A DNA stretch of 64,000 bases from Streptomyces sp. T12 (GCF_028736035.1 NZ_CP117866.1:10023001-10087000), one strand, 5' to 3'. Positions 50,281 to 59,339 are shown, counted from the stretch's first letter. The notes: a model not told the origin generated them from the sequence alone. A program made the numbers and translations.

Positions 50281-50650
50281 GTGAAGGGGTGGCTGGGCGT
50301 GTAGCGGGGTGGTTGGCGTGCAGTGGGTTGCTTGGCACGCGGCGGGGCCTGGTGTGCGGCGGGTTGCCTGGGCGAAGGGGGGGCTGGGCATGAGGGGGTG
50401 CGGTGCCTGGGCGTGCAGCGGGGTGCGTGGCGTGAAGCGGGTTGCCTGGCGCGAAGCGGCGGCTGGGGCATGAAGCGGGTGCGTGGCGTGCGGCGGGGCC
50501 TCGCATGAAGCGGTGGCCTGGCGTGCAGCGGGTGCCTGGTGCGAAGGGGTGGCCGGGCTTGAAGCGGGCGCCTGGCGTTGCAGTGGTGGCCTGGCATGGA
50601 GCGGTGGTCTGGCGTGAATCGGTCGCTTGGCGTGAAGCCGTGGTCCGACA
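50281..50650. repeat. 18-bp minisatellite, about 20 degenerate copies
   Basis: Consensus CGTGAAGCGGGTGCCTGG, unit length 16-23 and mostly 17-19 bp, about 20 units over 370 bp, fills the gap after the LysR gene. Near-exact units occur at about 50521-50556. Because 18 is a multiple of three, several frames stay open through it and would give hexapeptide repeats, but none has a good start signal or ordinary codon use. The 423-bp gap 50280-50702 holds nothing else except the hairpin at 50657. Confidence 0.85.
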
Positions 50651-50656
50651 CGGAGA

Positions 50657-50683
50657 GAGGCCGGAGCTCTGGGCTCCGGCCTC
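50657..50683. terminator. hairpin terminator between LysR and FMN reductase genes
   Basis: GAGGCCGGAG (50657-50666) and CTCCGGCCTC (50674-50683) form a perfect 10-bp stem with a 7-base loop. It lies 19 bases past the stop of the minus-strand FMN reductase gene, so it can end that transcript and, being symmetrical, the LysR transcript too. Confidence 0.75.
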
Positions 50684-50702
50684 GTGGGGGCCTCCGGTCC
50701 GA

Positions 50703-51266
50703 TCAGGCGGCGGCTGCCTCACCCGCGTGCCCGTGGACGCGGGCGATGACCTCGGTCAGCTGGGCGGCGACCTCGGCGTCGTCGACCGGGTGCGTCTCGG
50801 CGAAGCGGGTCACCGAGCCGGGGATGGAGAGCTTGACGTCCTCCAGTACCTTGGCGCCGGCCACACCCAGGGACTTGCGGGTCTCGTCCTGCGCCCACAC
50901 GCCACCGAACTGGCCGAAGGCGGTGCCGACCACGGCGGCCGGCTTGCCGCCGAAGGCGCCGGCGCCGTACGGGCGGGACAGCCAGTCGATGGCGTTCTTC
51001 AGCACGGCCGGGATGGTGCCGTTGTACTCGGGGGAGAAGAGCAGGAACGCGTCGGAGGCCAGCGCGGCCTCGCGCAGCTTGGTGGCGGCGGCGGGGACGC
51101 TGCCCTCGACGTCGATGTCCTCGTTGTAGAACGGGACGTCGGCCAGGCCCTCGAAGAGCACGACCTCAGCGCCCTCGGGAGCGAGCTTGACGGCCGCCTC
51201 GGCGAGCTGACGGTTGTGCGAACCGGCGCGAAGGCTGCCGACGAGCGCGAGGATGCGAACAGACAT
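50703..51266 (-). CDS. NADPH-dependent FMN reductase family protein
   Basis: A 187-residue flavodoxin-fold oxidoreductase. ATG at 51266 follows TTGGAG by 5 bases. Motifs: ILALVGSLRAGSHNRQLAEAAVKLAP (phosphate loop GSLRxxSxNR), FYNEDID, DAFLLFSPEYNGTIPAVLKNAIDWLSRP (SPEYNG flavin motif) and KPAAVVGTAFGQFGGVWAQ. It reduces FMN, quinones or azo compounds with NADPH. It diverges from the TetR gene at 51386, with two palindromic operators in the 119-bp gap. Confidence 0.94.
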   Translation of the reverse strand: MSVRILALVGSLRAGSHNRQLAEAAVKLAPEGAEVVLFEGLADVPFYNEDIDVEGSVPAAATKLREAALASDAFLLFSPEYNGTIPAVLKNAIDWLSRPYGAGAFGGKPAAVVGTAFGQFGGVWAQDETRKSLGVAGAKVLEDVKLSIPGSVTRFAETHPVDDAEVAAQLTEVIARVHGHAGEAAAA

Positions 51267-51305
51267 ACGAACTCCAAGGGTGCTGAAACACTGCCGTAAG
51301 GAACC

Positions 51306-51317
51306 GGACCGAGGTCC
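51306..51317. promoter_or_regulatory. TetR-type operator, copy 1
   Basis: GGACCGAGGTCC, arms GGACC and GGTCC, an inverted repeat one mismatch short of perfect. It lies 39 bases upstream of the FMN reductase start. A perfect version is 37 bases further on. Confidence 0.75.
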
Positions 51318-51342
51318 GCTTAACGTTTCTAGCACCCTAACC

Positions 51343-51354
51343 GGACCGCGGTCC
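51343..51354. promoter_or_regulatory. TetR-type operator, copy 2
   Basis: GGACCGCGGTCC is a perfect 12-bp palindrome, 31 bases upstream of the TetR start. With copy 1 it gives two sites in the shared promoter region, fitting autorepression of the TetR gene and repression of the FMN reductase. Confidence 0.8.
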
Positions 51355-51385
51355 AGTTTCATTCCCGATGCTTTACGCTGGCTTC

Positions 51386-52042
51386 ATGTCCGCCGCCCTG
51401 CCCCCTTTCCCGCAGCCTCAGGAGCCCATCGACAAGCCTCAGTTGCTGGAGGTCGGTTCCGCCGCCGAAGAGCCCTGCCTGCGCGCCGACGCGGCCCGCA
51501 ACCGTGCCCGGCTGCTGGAGGCCGCCGCCCGGCTGATCGCGGAGCACGGCGCGGCCGGGGTCACCATGGAGGCGGTGGCCGCGGAGGCCGGCGTGGGCAA
51601 GGGGACGGTCTTCCGCCGCTTCGGCGACCGCACCGGTCTGCTGACGGCGTTGCTGGACCACTCCGCGAGGAATCTGCAGGCCGCTTTCCTCGGCGGCCCG
51701 CCGCCGCTGGGCCCCGGGGCACCCCCGGTGGAGCGCCTGCGGGCGTTCGGCGTGGCGGTGCTGTACCGCGCGGCCGAGCAACTGGACCTGCAACTGGCCG
51801 CCCAGCCGGAGCCGACCCGCCGCTACTCCCATCCCTCGGTCCGGGCGCTGCATACCCACGTCACGGTGCTGCTGCGGCAGACCGTGCCGGACGCCGACTG
51901 CGATCTCCTCGCCCAGACGCTCATGGCGTACCTCGACCCCGCCCTGATCAACCACCTGACCAGGCAGTGCGGTATGCCCATGGAGCGGCTGGAGAGGGGC
52001 TGGCTCGACCTGGTCGACCGCGTGACACACGCCGGGGTGTGA
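51386..52042 (+). CDS. TetR family transcriptional regulator
   Basis: A 218-residue regulator. ATG at 51386 is used; an in-frame ATG at 51368 is possible. The helix-turn-helix RNRARLLEAAARLIAEHGAAGVTMEAVAAEAGVGKGTVFRRFGDRTGLLTALLDHSARNLQAAF (about 45-107) is canonical. The ligand domain is helical and unlike its neighbours. The two operators at 51306 and 51343 and the divergent FMN reductase gene suggest that it is a repressor released by a quinone, disulfide stressor or similar small molecule. Confidence 0.93.
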   Translation: MSAALPPFPQPQEPIDKPQLLEVGSAAEEPCLRADAARNRARLLEAAARLIAEHGAAGVTMEAVAAEAGVGKGTVFRRFGDRTGLLTALLDHSARNLQAAFLGGPPPLGPGAPPVERLRAFGVAVLYRAAEQLDLQLAAQPEPTRRYSHPSVRALHTHVTVLLRQTVPDADCDLLAQTLMAYLDPALINHLTRQCGMPMERLERGWLDLVDRVTHAGV

Positions 52043-52099
52043 GCACGGGGAGACCCTGAGTGAGCCCCGCTCACAGGTTCTGCAAAGATGCCGTACGTC

Positions 52100-53134
52100 A
52101 TGGTGCAGATACCGAAAACGCCCGCGCCCGCTCCCCCCGCACCGCGCTCGGTACCCACGAGCGCTGATGTGGCCCGCCTCGCCGGCGTCTCGCGCGCGAC
52201 CGTCTCCTACGTCCTGAACAACACCAGCGCCGTCCGGATCAGCGAACCCACCCGCCGTCGCGTCCACGAGGCCGCGAAGGAACTCGGCTACGTCCCGCAC
52301 GCGGCCGCCCGCAGCCTGCGCGCCGGGCACAGCCGCATGGTCCTGATGCCCGCGCCGAGCTTCCCCGTCGGCCCGCTCTACAGCCGTTTCCTCAGCGACC
52401 TCCAGCTGGCGCTCGGTCGCCTCGACTACACGGTCGTGCAGTACGGCAGCGTCGGCCTGCACGGCGACGAGGCCGCCCGCGCCTGGGCCGAGCTGCGCCC
52501 CGTCGCCGTACTGGTCTCGGGCTCCGGCCTCGGCCCGAAGGGCGTGACGGTGCTCCATCGCTCCGGCGCCCGGGCCGTGGTCTCGCTCGGCCCCGAGTCC
52601 GTCGAAGGTGCCCACGCCCTGCTGATGGACTACGAGGCCGTGGGCCACTGCGCGGGCAGCCACCTGTACGACCGCGGCCGGCGCCGGATCGGCGTCGTCG
52701 TGCCCGAGGAGGACGGCCTGGAGTCCTTCTCCGCGCCCCGCCTCGAAGGCGTGCGCCGGGCCCTGCACGGCACGGACGCCACCGTGACCGAGCTGCCCCT
52801 CGCCTACACGGAGGAGTCCGCCGCGCGGCTCGCCGCCCGCTGGCGCGCCCTCGGCCTCGACGCCGTGTTCGCCTACAACGACGAGTACGCGATGCTGCTG
52901 ATGCGCGCCCTGCAGGACGAGGGCGTCCGCGTCCCCGCCGACACAGCCGTCATCGGCGCCGACGACCTGATGCTCGGACGGCTGCTGCGGCCTAGGCTGA
53001 GCACCGTGCACATCGAGCTGCCGTCCGGCCGCGAACTCGCGGAACTGGTCGACCGCGCGGTGCGCAACCCCGGCGCCGCACCCGAGACACACAAGGTGCT
53101 GGGAGCGACGGTGGTGCACCGCGAATCCAGCTGA
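52100..53134 (+). CDS. LacI family transcriptional regulator (of the pobA operon)
   Basis: A 344-residue regulator; ATG at 52100 or 52088 are both possible. Helix-turn-helix TSADVARLAGVSRATVSYVLNNTSAVRISEPTRRRVHEAAKELGYVPHAAARSLRAG (about 22-78) is LacI-type. The ligand domain ends with DAVFAYNDEYAMLLMRALQDEGVRVPADTAVIGADDLMLGRLLRPRLSTVHIELPSG. It is followed 18 bases downstream by pobA and then an aldehyde dehydrogenase, so it likely senses 4-hydroxybenzoate or a related aromatic rather than a sugar. LacI control of pobA is unusual. Confidence 0.92.
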   Translation: MVQIPKTPAPAPPAPRSVPTSADVARLAGVSRATVSYVLNNTSAVRISEPTRRRVHEAAKELGYVPHAAARSLRAGHSRMVLMPAPSFPVGPLYSRFLSDLQLALGRLDYTVVQYGSVGLHGDEAARAWAELRPVAVLVSGSGLGPKGVTVLHRSGARAVVSLGPESVEGAHALLMDYEAVGHCAGSHLYDRGRRRIGVVVPEEDGLESFSAPRLEGVRRALHGTDATVTELPLAYTEESAARLAARWRALGLDAVFAYNDEYAMLLMRALQDEGVRVPADTAVIGADDLMLGRLLRPRLSTVHIELPSGRELAELVDRAVRNPGAAPETHKVLGATVVHRESS

Positions 53135-53152
53135 ACCCAGGGGAGGCGGGAC

Positions 53153-54331
53153 ATGCGCACGACCGTCGGCATCATCGGAGGCGGCCCCGCCGGACTGCTG
53201 CTCGCCCGCCTGCTGCACCGCGCCGGCATCGACTGCGTCGTCCTGGAGAGCCGCACGCGGGAGTACGTCGAGCAGCGCCAGCGGGCCGGGATGCTGGAGC
53301 AGGGCACGGTCGACGCGTTGCGCGAGGCCGGCGCCGCCGAGCGGCTGACGGCCGAAGGCCTGGTCCACCAGGGCATCGAGCTGCGCTTCGACCGGGAACG
53401 CCACCACATCGACTTCCCGGCCCTCACCGGCGGCCGTACGGTGACGATCTACGCCCAGACCGAGATCGTGAAGGACCTCGTCGCGCTGCAACTCGCCGAC
53501 GGGCCACCGCTGTTGTTCGAGGCCGAGGCGCTCGCCGTCGAGAAGCCGGAGAGCGCGACGCCCGTCGTACGGTTCCTGCACGAGGGCCGCGAGCAGACGC
53601 TGACCTGCGCGTGGGTGGCCGGCTGCGACGGCTTCCACGGCATCTCCCGGGACGCGTTCCCGGCCGAGGTGAGCCGCTCCTACGGGCACGAGTATCCGTA
53701 CTCCTGGCTCGGGGTCCTGGCCGAAGTGCCGCCGTCCTGCGACGAGTTGATCTACGCACGCGGTGAGGGCGGCTTCGCGCTGCACAGCATGCGCTCGGCC
53801 TCGGTCTCCCGGCTCTACCTTCAGGTCCCCAACCACACCGACCCCGACGACTGGCCCGACGACCGTATCTGGGACGAACTCGCCGCCCGCTTCGCCATCG
53901 ACGCCGACTGGACCCTCAACCGCGGCCCCATCACCGCCAAGTCCGTGACCACGATGCGCAGTTACGTCCACGAACCGATGCGCCACGGACGGCTCCTGCT
54001 CGCCGGGGACGCCGCCCATATCGTCCCGCCGACCGGCGCCAAGGGCCTCAACCTCGCCGTGTCCGACGTACGGGTCCTGGCCCGCGGCTTCATCGAGCTG
54101 CACCGCACAGGGAACACACAACTTCTCGACAGGTACTCCGAGTTGTGCCTTCAGCGTGTGTGGCAGGCGAGCCGTTTCTCGGATGACATGACTAAGATGT
54201 TGCACGCTCAACCAGACGGGGATGCGTTCGACCACCGGATGCAGCTCGCACGTCTGCGCCGGATCACCGCATCCCGCCACGCGGCCGCCGAACTGGCGGC
54301 GAACTACTCGGGACTTCCGCTCCCCGCGTGA
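53153..54331 (+). CDS. pobA: 4-hydroxybenzoate 3-monooxygenase
   Basis: A 392-residue FAD enzyme that converts 4-hydroxybenzoate to protocatechuate with NAD(P)H and oxygen. FAD motifs: TVGIIGGGPAGLLLARLLHRAGIDCVVLESR, CAWVAGCDGFHGISRDAFP (DG), and GRLLLAGDAAHIVPPTGAKGLNLAVSDVRVLARG (GD). The pobA-specific stretches EQRQRAGMLEQGTVD, RHHIDFPALTGGRTVTIYAQTEIVKDLV, SYGHEYPYSWLGVLAE and GFALHSMRSASVSRLYLQVP are present. It starts 18 bases after the LacI gene and is followed 30 bases later by an aldehyde dehydrogenase, so the operon channels aromatic aldehydes to the beta-ketoadipate route. Confidence 0.96.
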   Translation: MRTTVGIIGGGPAGLLLARLLHRAGIDCVVLESRTREYVEQRQRAGMLEQGTVDALREAGAAERLTAEGLVHQGIELRFDRERHHIDFPALTGGRTVTIYAQTEIVKDLVALQLADGPPLLFEAEALAVEKPESATPVVRFLHEGREQTLTCAWVAGCDGFHGISRDAFPAEVSRSYGHEYPYSWLGVLAEVPPSCDELIYARGEGGFALHSMRSASVSRLYLQVPNHTDPDDWPDDRIWDELAARFAIDADWTLNRGPITAKSVTTMRSYVHEPMRHGRLLLAGDAAHIVPPTGAKGLNLAVSDVRVLARGFIELHRTGNTQLLDRYSELCLQRVWQASRFSDDMTKMLHAQPDGDAFDHRMQLARLRRITASRHAAAELAANYSGLPLPA

Positions 54332-54361
54332 GTCCCGCCGGTGATCGAACGGAGAGTCGCA

Positions 54362-55798
54362 ATGCCGTTGCTCGACCCGAAGGCCTGGCAGTCCAGCTCC
54401 CTGTCGGGAGGTGAGTACGCCGTCACCGAGCCCGCCACCGGCGACACGCTCGGCACCGTCACCCTGGCCGGCGCCGAGGACGTCGGCACGGCCGCCGAGG
54501 CCGCCCGCGCCGCCCAGGCCGAGTGGGCACGCCTCCCGCACTTCGTACGCGCCGCAGTGCTGCGCAAGGCCGGCGACCTGTTCGCCGCGCACGCCGACGA
54601 GCTGCGCGAGTGGCTCGTCCGCGAGTCCGGGTCGATCCCCGGCAAGGCCGACTTCGAGCTGCACGTCGCCGCCCAGGAGTGCTACGAGGCCGCCGCCCTC
54701 GCCTCCCGCCCGGCCGGGCAGGTCCTGCCCAGCGAGGCGCCCCGCCTGTCGTACACGCGCCGGGTCCCCGTCGGTGTCGTCGGCGTGATCTCCCCGTTCA
54801 ACGCCCCGCTGATCCTCTCCATCCGCTCCGTCGCCCCGGCCCTCGCGCTCGGCAACGCGGTCGTGCTGAAGCCGGACCCGCGCACGGCGGTGTGCGGCGG
54901 CCTGTCGCTGGCCGCGGTCTTCGCGGAGGCCGGTCTGCCCGAGGGGCTGCTGCACGTCCTGCCGGGCGGTCCGCAGGTGGGCCAGGCGCTGGTCGCCGAC
55001 CCGCGCGTGCCCGTCATCTCCTTCACCGGCTCCACCGCCGCGGGCCGGGCCGTCGGCGAGGCCGCGGGGCGTCATCTCAAGCGCGCGCACCTGGAGTTGG
55101 GCGGCAACTCCGCCCTGGTCGTGCTGGAGGACGCCGACATCGACGCGGTGATCTCCACGGCCGCCTGGGGGTCCTTCTTCCACCAGGGCCAGATCTGCAT
55201 GACGACCGGCCGCCACCTCGTCCATCAGTCCCTGTACGAGGAGTACGTCGAGCGGCTCGCGGCCAAGGCCGACTCCCTCGCCGTCGGCGACCCGCACCGC
55301 GCGGAGGTCCACCTCGGCCCGCTCATCGACTCGGGCCAGCTGGGCAAGGTGCACGGCCTGGTGGAGGCCAGCACCTCCCGGGGCGCCAAGCTCGCCGCGG
55401 GCGGCACCCACGAGCAGCTCTTCTACCGGCCGACCGTACTCGCCGGCGTCGACGACGAGACCCCCGCCTACGCCGAGGAGGTCTTCGGCCCCGTCGCGCC
55501 GGTACGCCCCTTCGCCACCGCCGACGAGGCCGCCGCCCTCGCCGCGGCCGGCTCCTACGGGCTCTCCCTCGGCATCGTCACGGGGGACGCCGCCCGCGGC
55601 CTCGACCTGGCCGAGCGGATCCCGACCGGCATCGTGCACATCAACGACCAGACCGTGAACGACGAGGCCGTCGCGCCCTTCGGTGGCATCGCCGCCTCCG
55701 GCACCGGGGCCCGGTTCGGCGGCGAGTCCAACCTGGAGGCGTTCACCGACGTGCGCTGGACGACGGTGCGCGGCGACGTGGCGGCGTACCCCTTCTAG
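54362..55798 (+). CDS. aldehyde dehydrogenase (benzaldehyde/vanillin type)
   Basis: A 478-residue NAD(P)-dependent enzyme, starting with ATG at 54362 behind CGGAGAG. Catalytic Glu lies in LELGGNSALVVLEDAD (about residue 244) and catalytic Cys in HQGQICMTTGRHLVH (about residue 279). Cofactor motif FTGSTAAGRAVGEAAGRHLKRAHL, and VGVISPFNAPLILSIRSVAPALALGNAVVLKPDPRTAVCGG fit aromatic aldehyde dehydrogenases. Being with pobA it probably oxidises 4-hydroxybenzaldehyde or vanillin-like aldehydes to the acids that PobA accepts. Confidence 0.94.
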   Translation: MPLLDPKAWQSSSLSGGEYAVTEPATGDTLGTVTLAGAEDVGTAAEAARAAQAEWARLPHFVRAAVLRKAGDLFAAHADELREWLVRESGSIPGKADFELHVAAQECYEAAALASRPAGQVLPSEAPRLSYTRRVPVGVVGVISPFNAPLILSIRSVAPALALGNAVVLKPDPRTAVCGGLSLAAVFAEAGLPEGLLHVLPGGPQVGQALVADPRVPVISFTGSTAAGRAVGEAAGRHLKRAHLELGGNSALVVLEDADIDAVISTAAWGSFFHQGQICMTTGRHLVHQSLYEEYVERLAAKADSLAVGDPHRAEVHLGPLIDSGQLGKVHGLVEASTSRGAKLAAGGTHEQLFYRPTVLAGVDDETPAYAEEVFGPVAPVRPFATADEAAALAAAGSYGLSLGIVTGDAARGLDLAERIPTGIVHINDQTVNDEAVAPFGGIAASGTGARFGGESNLEAFTDVRWTTVRGDVAAYPF

Positions 55799-55807
55799 AC
55801 CGGGGCT

Positions 55808-56194
<387 letters not shown>

Positions 56195-56314
56195 CGCGTA
56201 TTCCCTCTTCCTGGTGTCGGGGCGAAGCCGTCGGCGACAACACGACCGTACGGCGGCGTATTCCGCGCGCGTACCCGTGTGGCCAGGCCGCACACCACCC
56301 GTAAGACTGACCCC

Positions 56315-57748
56315 ATGACGGAAACGGATTCCATCGCGTACGACGTCGTGGTGCTCGGGGCCGGGCCCGTGGGGGAGAACGTCGCCGACCGCACCCGTGC
56401 GGCCGGCCTCTCCACCGCGGTCGTGGAGAGCGAGCTGGTCGGCGGCGAATGCTCGTACTGGGCGTGCATGCCCAGCAAGGCGCTGCTGCGCCCGGTCATC
56501 GCCCGCGCGGACGCCCGCCGCCTGCCGGGCCTCAGCCAGTCCGTACAGGGCCCCCTCGATACGGCCGCGGTCCTCGCCCGACGCGACGAGTACACCTCGC
56601 ACTGGAAGGACGACGGCCAGGTCGGGTGGCTGGACGCCATCGGCGCCGACCTCTACCGCGGCCACGGCCGCCTCACCGCGCCCCGCACGGTGGAGGTGAC
56701 CGGCCCCGACGGCGTACGGCACGTCCTGACCGCCCGGCACGCCGTGGCCGTCTGCACCGGCAGCGGCGCCCAGCTGCCCGGCCTGCCCGGACTCGCCGAG
56801 GTCAAGCCGTGGACCAGCCGCGAGGCCACCAGCGCGAAGGCCGCGCCCGGCCGGCTGGTGGTGGTCGGCGGCGGTGTGGTCGCCACCGAGATGGCCACCG
56901 CCTGGCAGGCGCTCGGCTCCCGGGTCACGCTCCTGGTCCGCGGCAAGGGCCTGCTGTCCCGCATGGAGCCCTTCGCCGGCGAACTGGTCGCCGAGGCGCT
57001 CACCGAGGCGGGCGTCGACGTCCGCACCGGCACCTCCGTCGAGGCGGTGACCCGGGAGAACGGCACGGTCGTGGTCGTCACCGACGGCGGCGACCGCATC
57101 GAGGCCGACGAGATCCTCTTCGCCACCGGACGTACCCCGCGCACCGACGACATCGGCCTGGAAGCCGTCGGCCTGGAACCCGGCTCCTGGCTGGAGGTCG
57201 ACGACAGCCTCCGCGTCACCGGCAGCGAATGGCTCTACGCGGTCGGCGACGTCAACCACCGCGCCCTCCTCACCCACCAGGGCAAGTACCAGGCCCGTAT
57301 CGCGGGCGCGGCCATCGCCGCCCGCGCCTCCGGCGTGCCCCTCCTGGAGTCGGACCCGTGGGGCGCCCACGCCGCGACGGCCGACCACGCCGCCGTGCCG
57401 CAGGTCGTCTTCACCGACCCCGAGGCGGCCGCCGTGGGCCTGTCCCTGGCGGAGGCCGAACAGGCCGGCCACCGCGTGCGCGCCGTAGACGTCGAGTTCT
57501 CCTCGGTCGCCGGTGCGGGCCTGTACGCCGAGGGCTACCGCGGCCGCGCCCGCATGGTCGTCGACGTGGAACGCGAGATCCTCCTCGGCGTCACCTTCGT
57601 CGGCCCCGGCGTCGGTGAACTCATCCACTCGGCGAGCATCGCCGTCGCCGGCCAGGTACCGGTCAGCAGGCTGTGGCACGCGGTTCCGTCGTATCCGACG
57701 ATCAGCGAGGTGTGGCTGCGGTTGCTGGAGTCGTACCGCGACAACTGA
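56315..57748 (+). CDS. FAD/NAD(P)-dependent disulfide oxidoreductase
   Basis: A 477-residue pyridine-nucleotide disulfide reductase of the dihydrolipoamide dehydrogenase/mercuric reductase plan. FAD motif DVVVLGAGPVGENVADRT (10-27); redox pair C46-x4-C51 in GGECSYWACMPSKALLRP, with SYWA in place of the usual VNVG; second Rossmann motif GRLVVVGGGVVATEMATAWQALGSRVTLLVRG; GRTPRTDDIGLEAVG; dimer domain PQVVFTDPEAAAVGLSLAEAEQ and LLGVTFVGPGVGELIHSASIAV. The usual C-terminal His-x-x-x-x-E is replaced by HAVPSYPTISE with His and Glu kept. The substrate is unknown. It is divergent from a thioredoxin. Confidence 0.92.
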   Translation: MTETDSIAYDVVVLGAGPVGENVADRTRAAGLSTAVVESELVGGECSYWACMPSKALLRPVIARADARRLPGLSQSVQGPLDTAAVLARRDEYTSHWKDDGQVGWLDAIGADLYRGHGRLTAPRTVEVTGPDGVRHVLTARHAVAVCTGSGAQLPGLPGLAEVKPWTSREATSAKAAPGRLVVVGGGVVATEMATAWQALGSRVTLLVRGKGLLSRMEPFAGELVAEALTEAGVDVRTGTSVEAVTRENGTVVVVTDGGDRIEADEILFATGRTPRTDDIGLEAVGLEPGSWLEVDDSLRVTGSEWLYAVGDVNHRALLTHQGKYQARIAGAAIAARASGVPLLESDPWGAHAATADHAAVPQVVFTDPEAAAVGLSLAEAEQAGHRVRAVDVEFSSVAGAGLYAEGYRGRARMVVDVEREILLGVTFVGPGVGELIHSASIAVAGQVPVSRLWHAVPSYPTISEVWLRLLESYRDN

Positions 57749-57755
57749 GCCCGCC

Positions 57756-59339
57756 TCATCCGGCCACCCACTCGAGGTAGTCATCGCTCCACAGATCCTC
57801 CTCGCAGTCCGGTAGCAGCAGGACCCGGTCCGGGCGCAGCGCCTCGATGGCGCCCACGTCGTGGGTGACCATGACGATCGCGCCCGGATACGTGCCCACC
57901 GCGGCCAGGACCTCGGCGCGGGAGGCCGGGTCCAGGTTGTTGGTCGGCTCGTCCAGGAGAAGGACGTTCGCGCCGGAGTGCACCAGGCCCGCCAGCGCCA
58001 GACGGGTCTTCTCACCGCCGGACAGGACACCGACGGGCTTGTCGGCGTCGTCACCTGTGAACAGGAACGATCCCAGGACACGCCGCACTTCGCCGTACGT
58101 CAGATGCGGGGCGGCGGACGCCAGCTGCGCACCCACGGTCAACTCCCCGTCCAGCGTGTCGTGTTCCTGGGCGAAGTAGCCCGGCCGGAACCCGTGCCCG
58201 TGGACCACCCGGCCGCCGTCCGGCCTGGCCTGACCGGCGAGGATGCGCAACAGGGTGGTCTTTCCGGCACCGTTGGGGCCGAGGACGACCAGGCGGCTGC
58301 CCCGGTCGACCGCCAGGTCCACGCCCCGCAGGACGCGATGGCCGCCGTACGACTTGGTCAGACTGATGGCGCCGAGCGGGATCCGGCCGCACGGCGCCGG
58401 TTCGGGCAGCCGGATCCTCGCCACCTTCGCGGTGCGGCGGACCGGTTCGAGGTCGGCGAGCATACGGTCGGCGCGGCGGGCCATGTTCCTCGCGGCCACG
58501 GCCGTCGACACGCGGGCGCGCATCTTCCCGGCCTGCGCGTGCAGCGACGCCGCCTTGCGCTCGGCGTTCGTCCGCTCGCGCGCCCTGCGCCGCTCGTCGG
58601 CCTCCCGCTGGGCGAGATAGACGTCCCAACCCGTGTTGTGGACGTCGATCGTGGCGCGCTGCGGATCCAGGTGGAAGACCCGGTTCACCGCGCCGGCGAG
58701 CAACGACGTGTCGTGGCTGATCAGCACGAGCCCGGCCTGATGGTTCGTCAGGAACGTGCGCAGCCAGGCGACCGAGTCCGCGTCCAGGTGGTTCGTCGGC
58801 TCGTCCAGCAGCAGGGTGCCGTGCTCCGCGAAGAGGATGCGGGCCAGCTCCACACGACGGCGCTGTCCGCCCGACAGTGCACCCAACGGCTGGTCCATCA
58901 GCCGGGCGGTAACCCCGAGACCCGCGGCCACCCGGGCCGCCTCGGCCTCCGCGGCGTAACCGCCGGCCGCCTGGAACCGGGCCTCGGCGCGCACGTAGGC
59001 GTTCATCGCGCGCTGCGTACCGTCGGCCATGGCCTCCTCGGCACGGCGCAGGGCGCGCACGGCTCCGTCGAGGCCCCGCGCGGACAGGATGCGGTCGGTG
59101 ACGGTGACCGTCGGGTCCGCGGCGCGCGAGTCCTGGGGCAGATGGCCGACCTCGCCGGTGCGGGTGACCGTCCCGGCGGCCGGGCGCACCGTGCCCGCCA
59201 GGGTGTTCAACAGGGTGGTCTTTCCAGCGCCGTTACGGCCGACCAGGCCGATGCGGTCGCCGGGGGAGATGTGGAAGGAGATGCCGGACAGCAGCAGACG
59301 CGCGCCGACGCGCACGTCGACACCACTTACGGTGATCAT
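57756..59339 (-). CDS. ABC-F family ATPase (ribosome protection / translation factor)
   Basis: A 527-residue soluble protein with two ABC domains and no membrane spans. ATG at 59339 follows CGGAG by 9 bases; an in-frame GTG lies at 59372. Domain 1: Walker A GLVGRNGAGKTTLLN, signature LSGGQRRRVELARILF, Walker B GTLLLDEPTNHLD. Domain 2: Walker A VLGPNGAGKTTLLR, signature LSGGEKTRLALAGLV, Walker B VLLLDEPTNNLD. The linker between them (about 235-310) is charged and helical (ERRRARERTNAERKAASLHAQAGKMRARVSTAVAAR), the part that reaches the ribosomal tRNA site in ABC-F proteins. Such proteins protect ribosomes from antibiotics or tune translation. A 7-codon leader ORF precedes it. Confidence 0.93.
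   Translation of the reverse strand: MITVSGVDVRVGARLLLSGISFHISPGDRIGLVGRNGAGKTTLLNTLAGTVRPAAGTVTRTGEVGHLPQDSRAADPTVTVTDRILSARGLDGAVRALRRAEEAMADGTQRAMNAYVRAEARFQAAGGYAAEAEAARVAAGLGVTARLMDQPLGALSGGQRRRVELARILFAEHGTLLLDEPTNHLDADSVAWLRTFLTNHQAGLVLISHDTSLLAGAVNRVFHLDPQRATIDVHNTGWDVYLAQREADERRRARERTNAERKAASLHAQAGKMRARVSTAVAARNMARRADRMLADLEPVRRTAKVARIRLPEPAPCGRIPLGAISLTKSYGGHRVLRGVDLAVDRGSRLVVLGPNGAGKTTLLRILAGQARPDGGRVVHGHGFRPGYFAQEHDTLDGELTVGAQLASAAPHLTYGEVRRVLGSFLFTGDDADKPVGVLSGGEKTRLALAGLVHSGANVLLLDEPTNNLDPASRAEVLAAVGTYPGAIVMVTHDVGAIEALRPDRVLLLPDCEEDLWSDDYLEWVAG

Noticed and set aside
48879..50722. Minus-strand frames of 590 and 195 codons through the 18-bp minisatellite
   Set aside because: An 18-bp repeat leaves all frames open. 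The products are Pro/Arg/His hexapeptide repeats without ribosome binding sites, and they run antisense into the LysR gene.
51359..55639. 1426-codon open frame on the minus strand across the TetR, LacI, pobA and aldehyde dehydrogenase genes
   Set aside because: It is the complement of four well-recognised genes. High GC at third positions removes stops from this frame; its translation is rich in Arg, Gly, Ala, His and Asp without any family motif.
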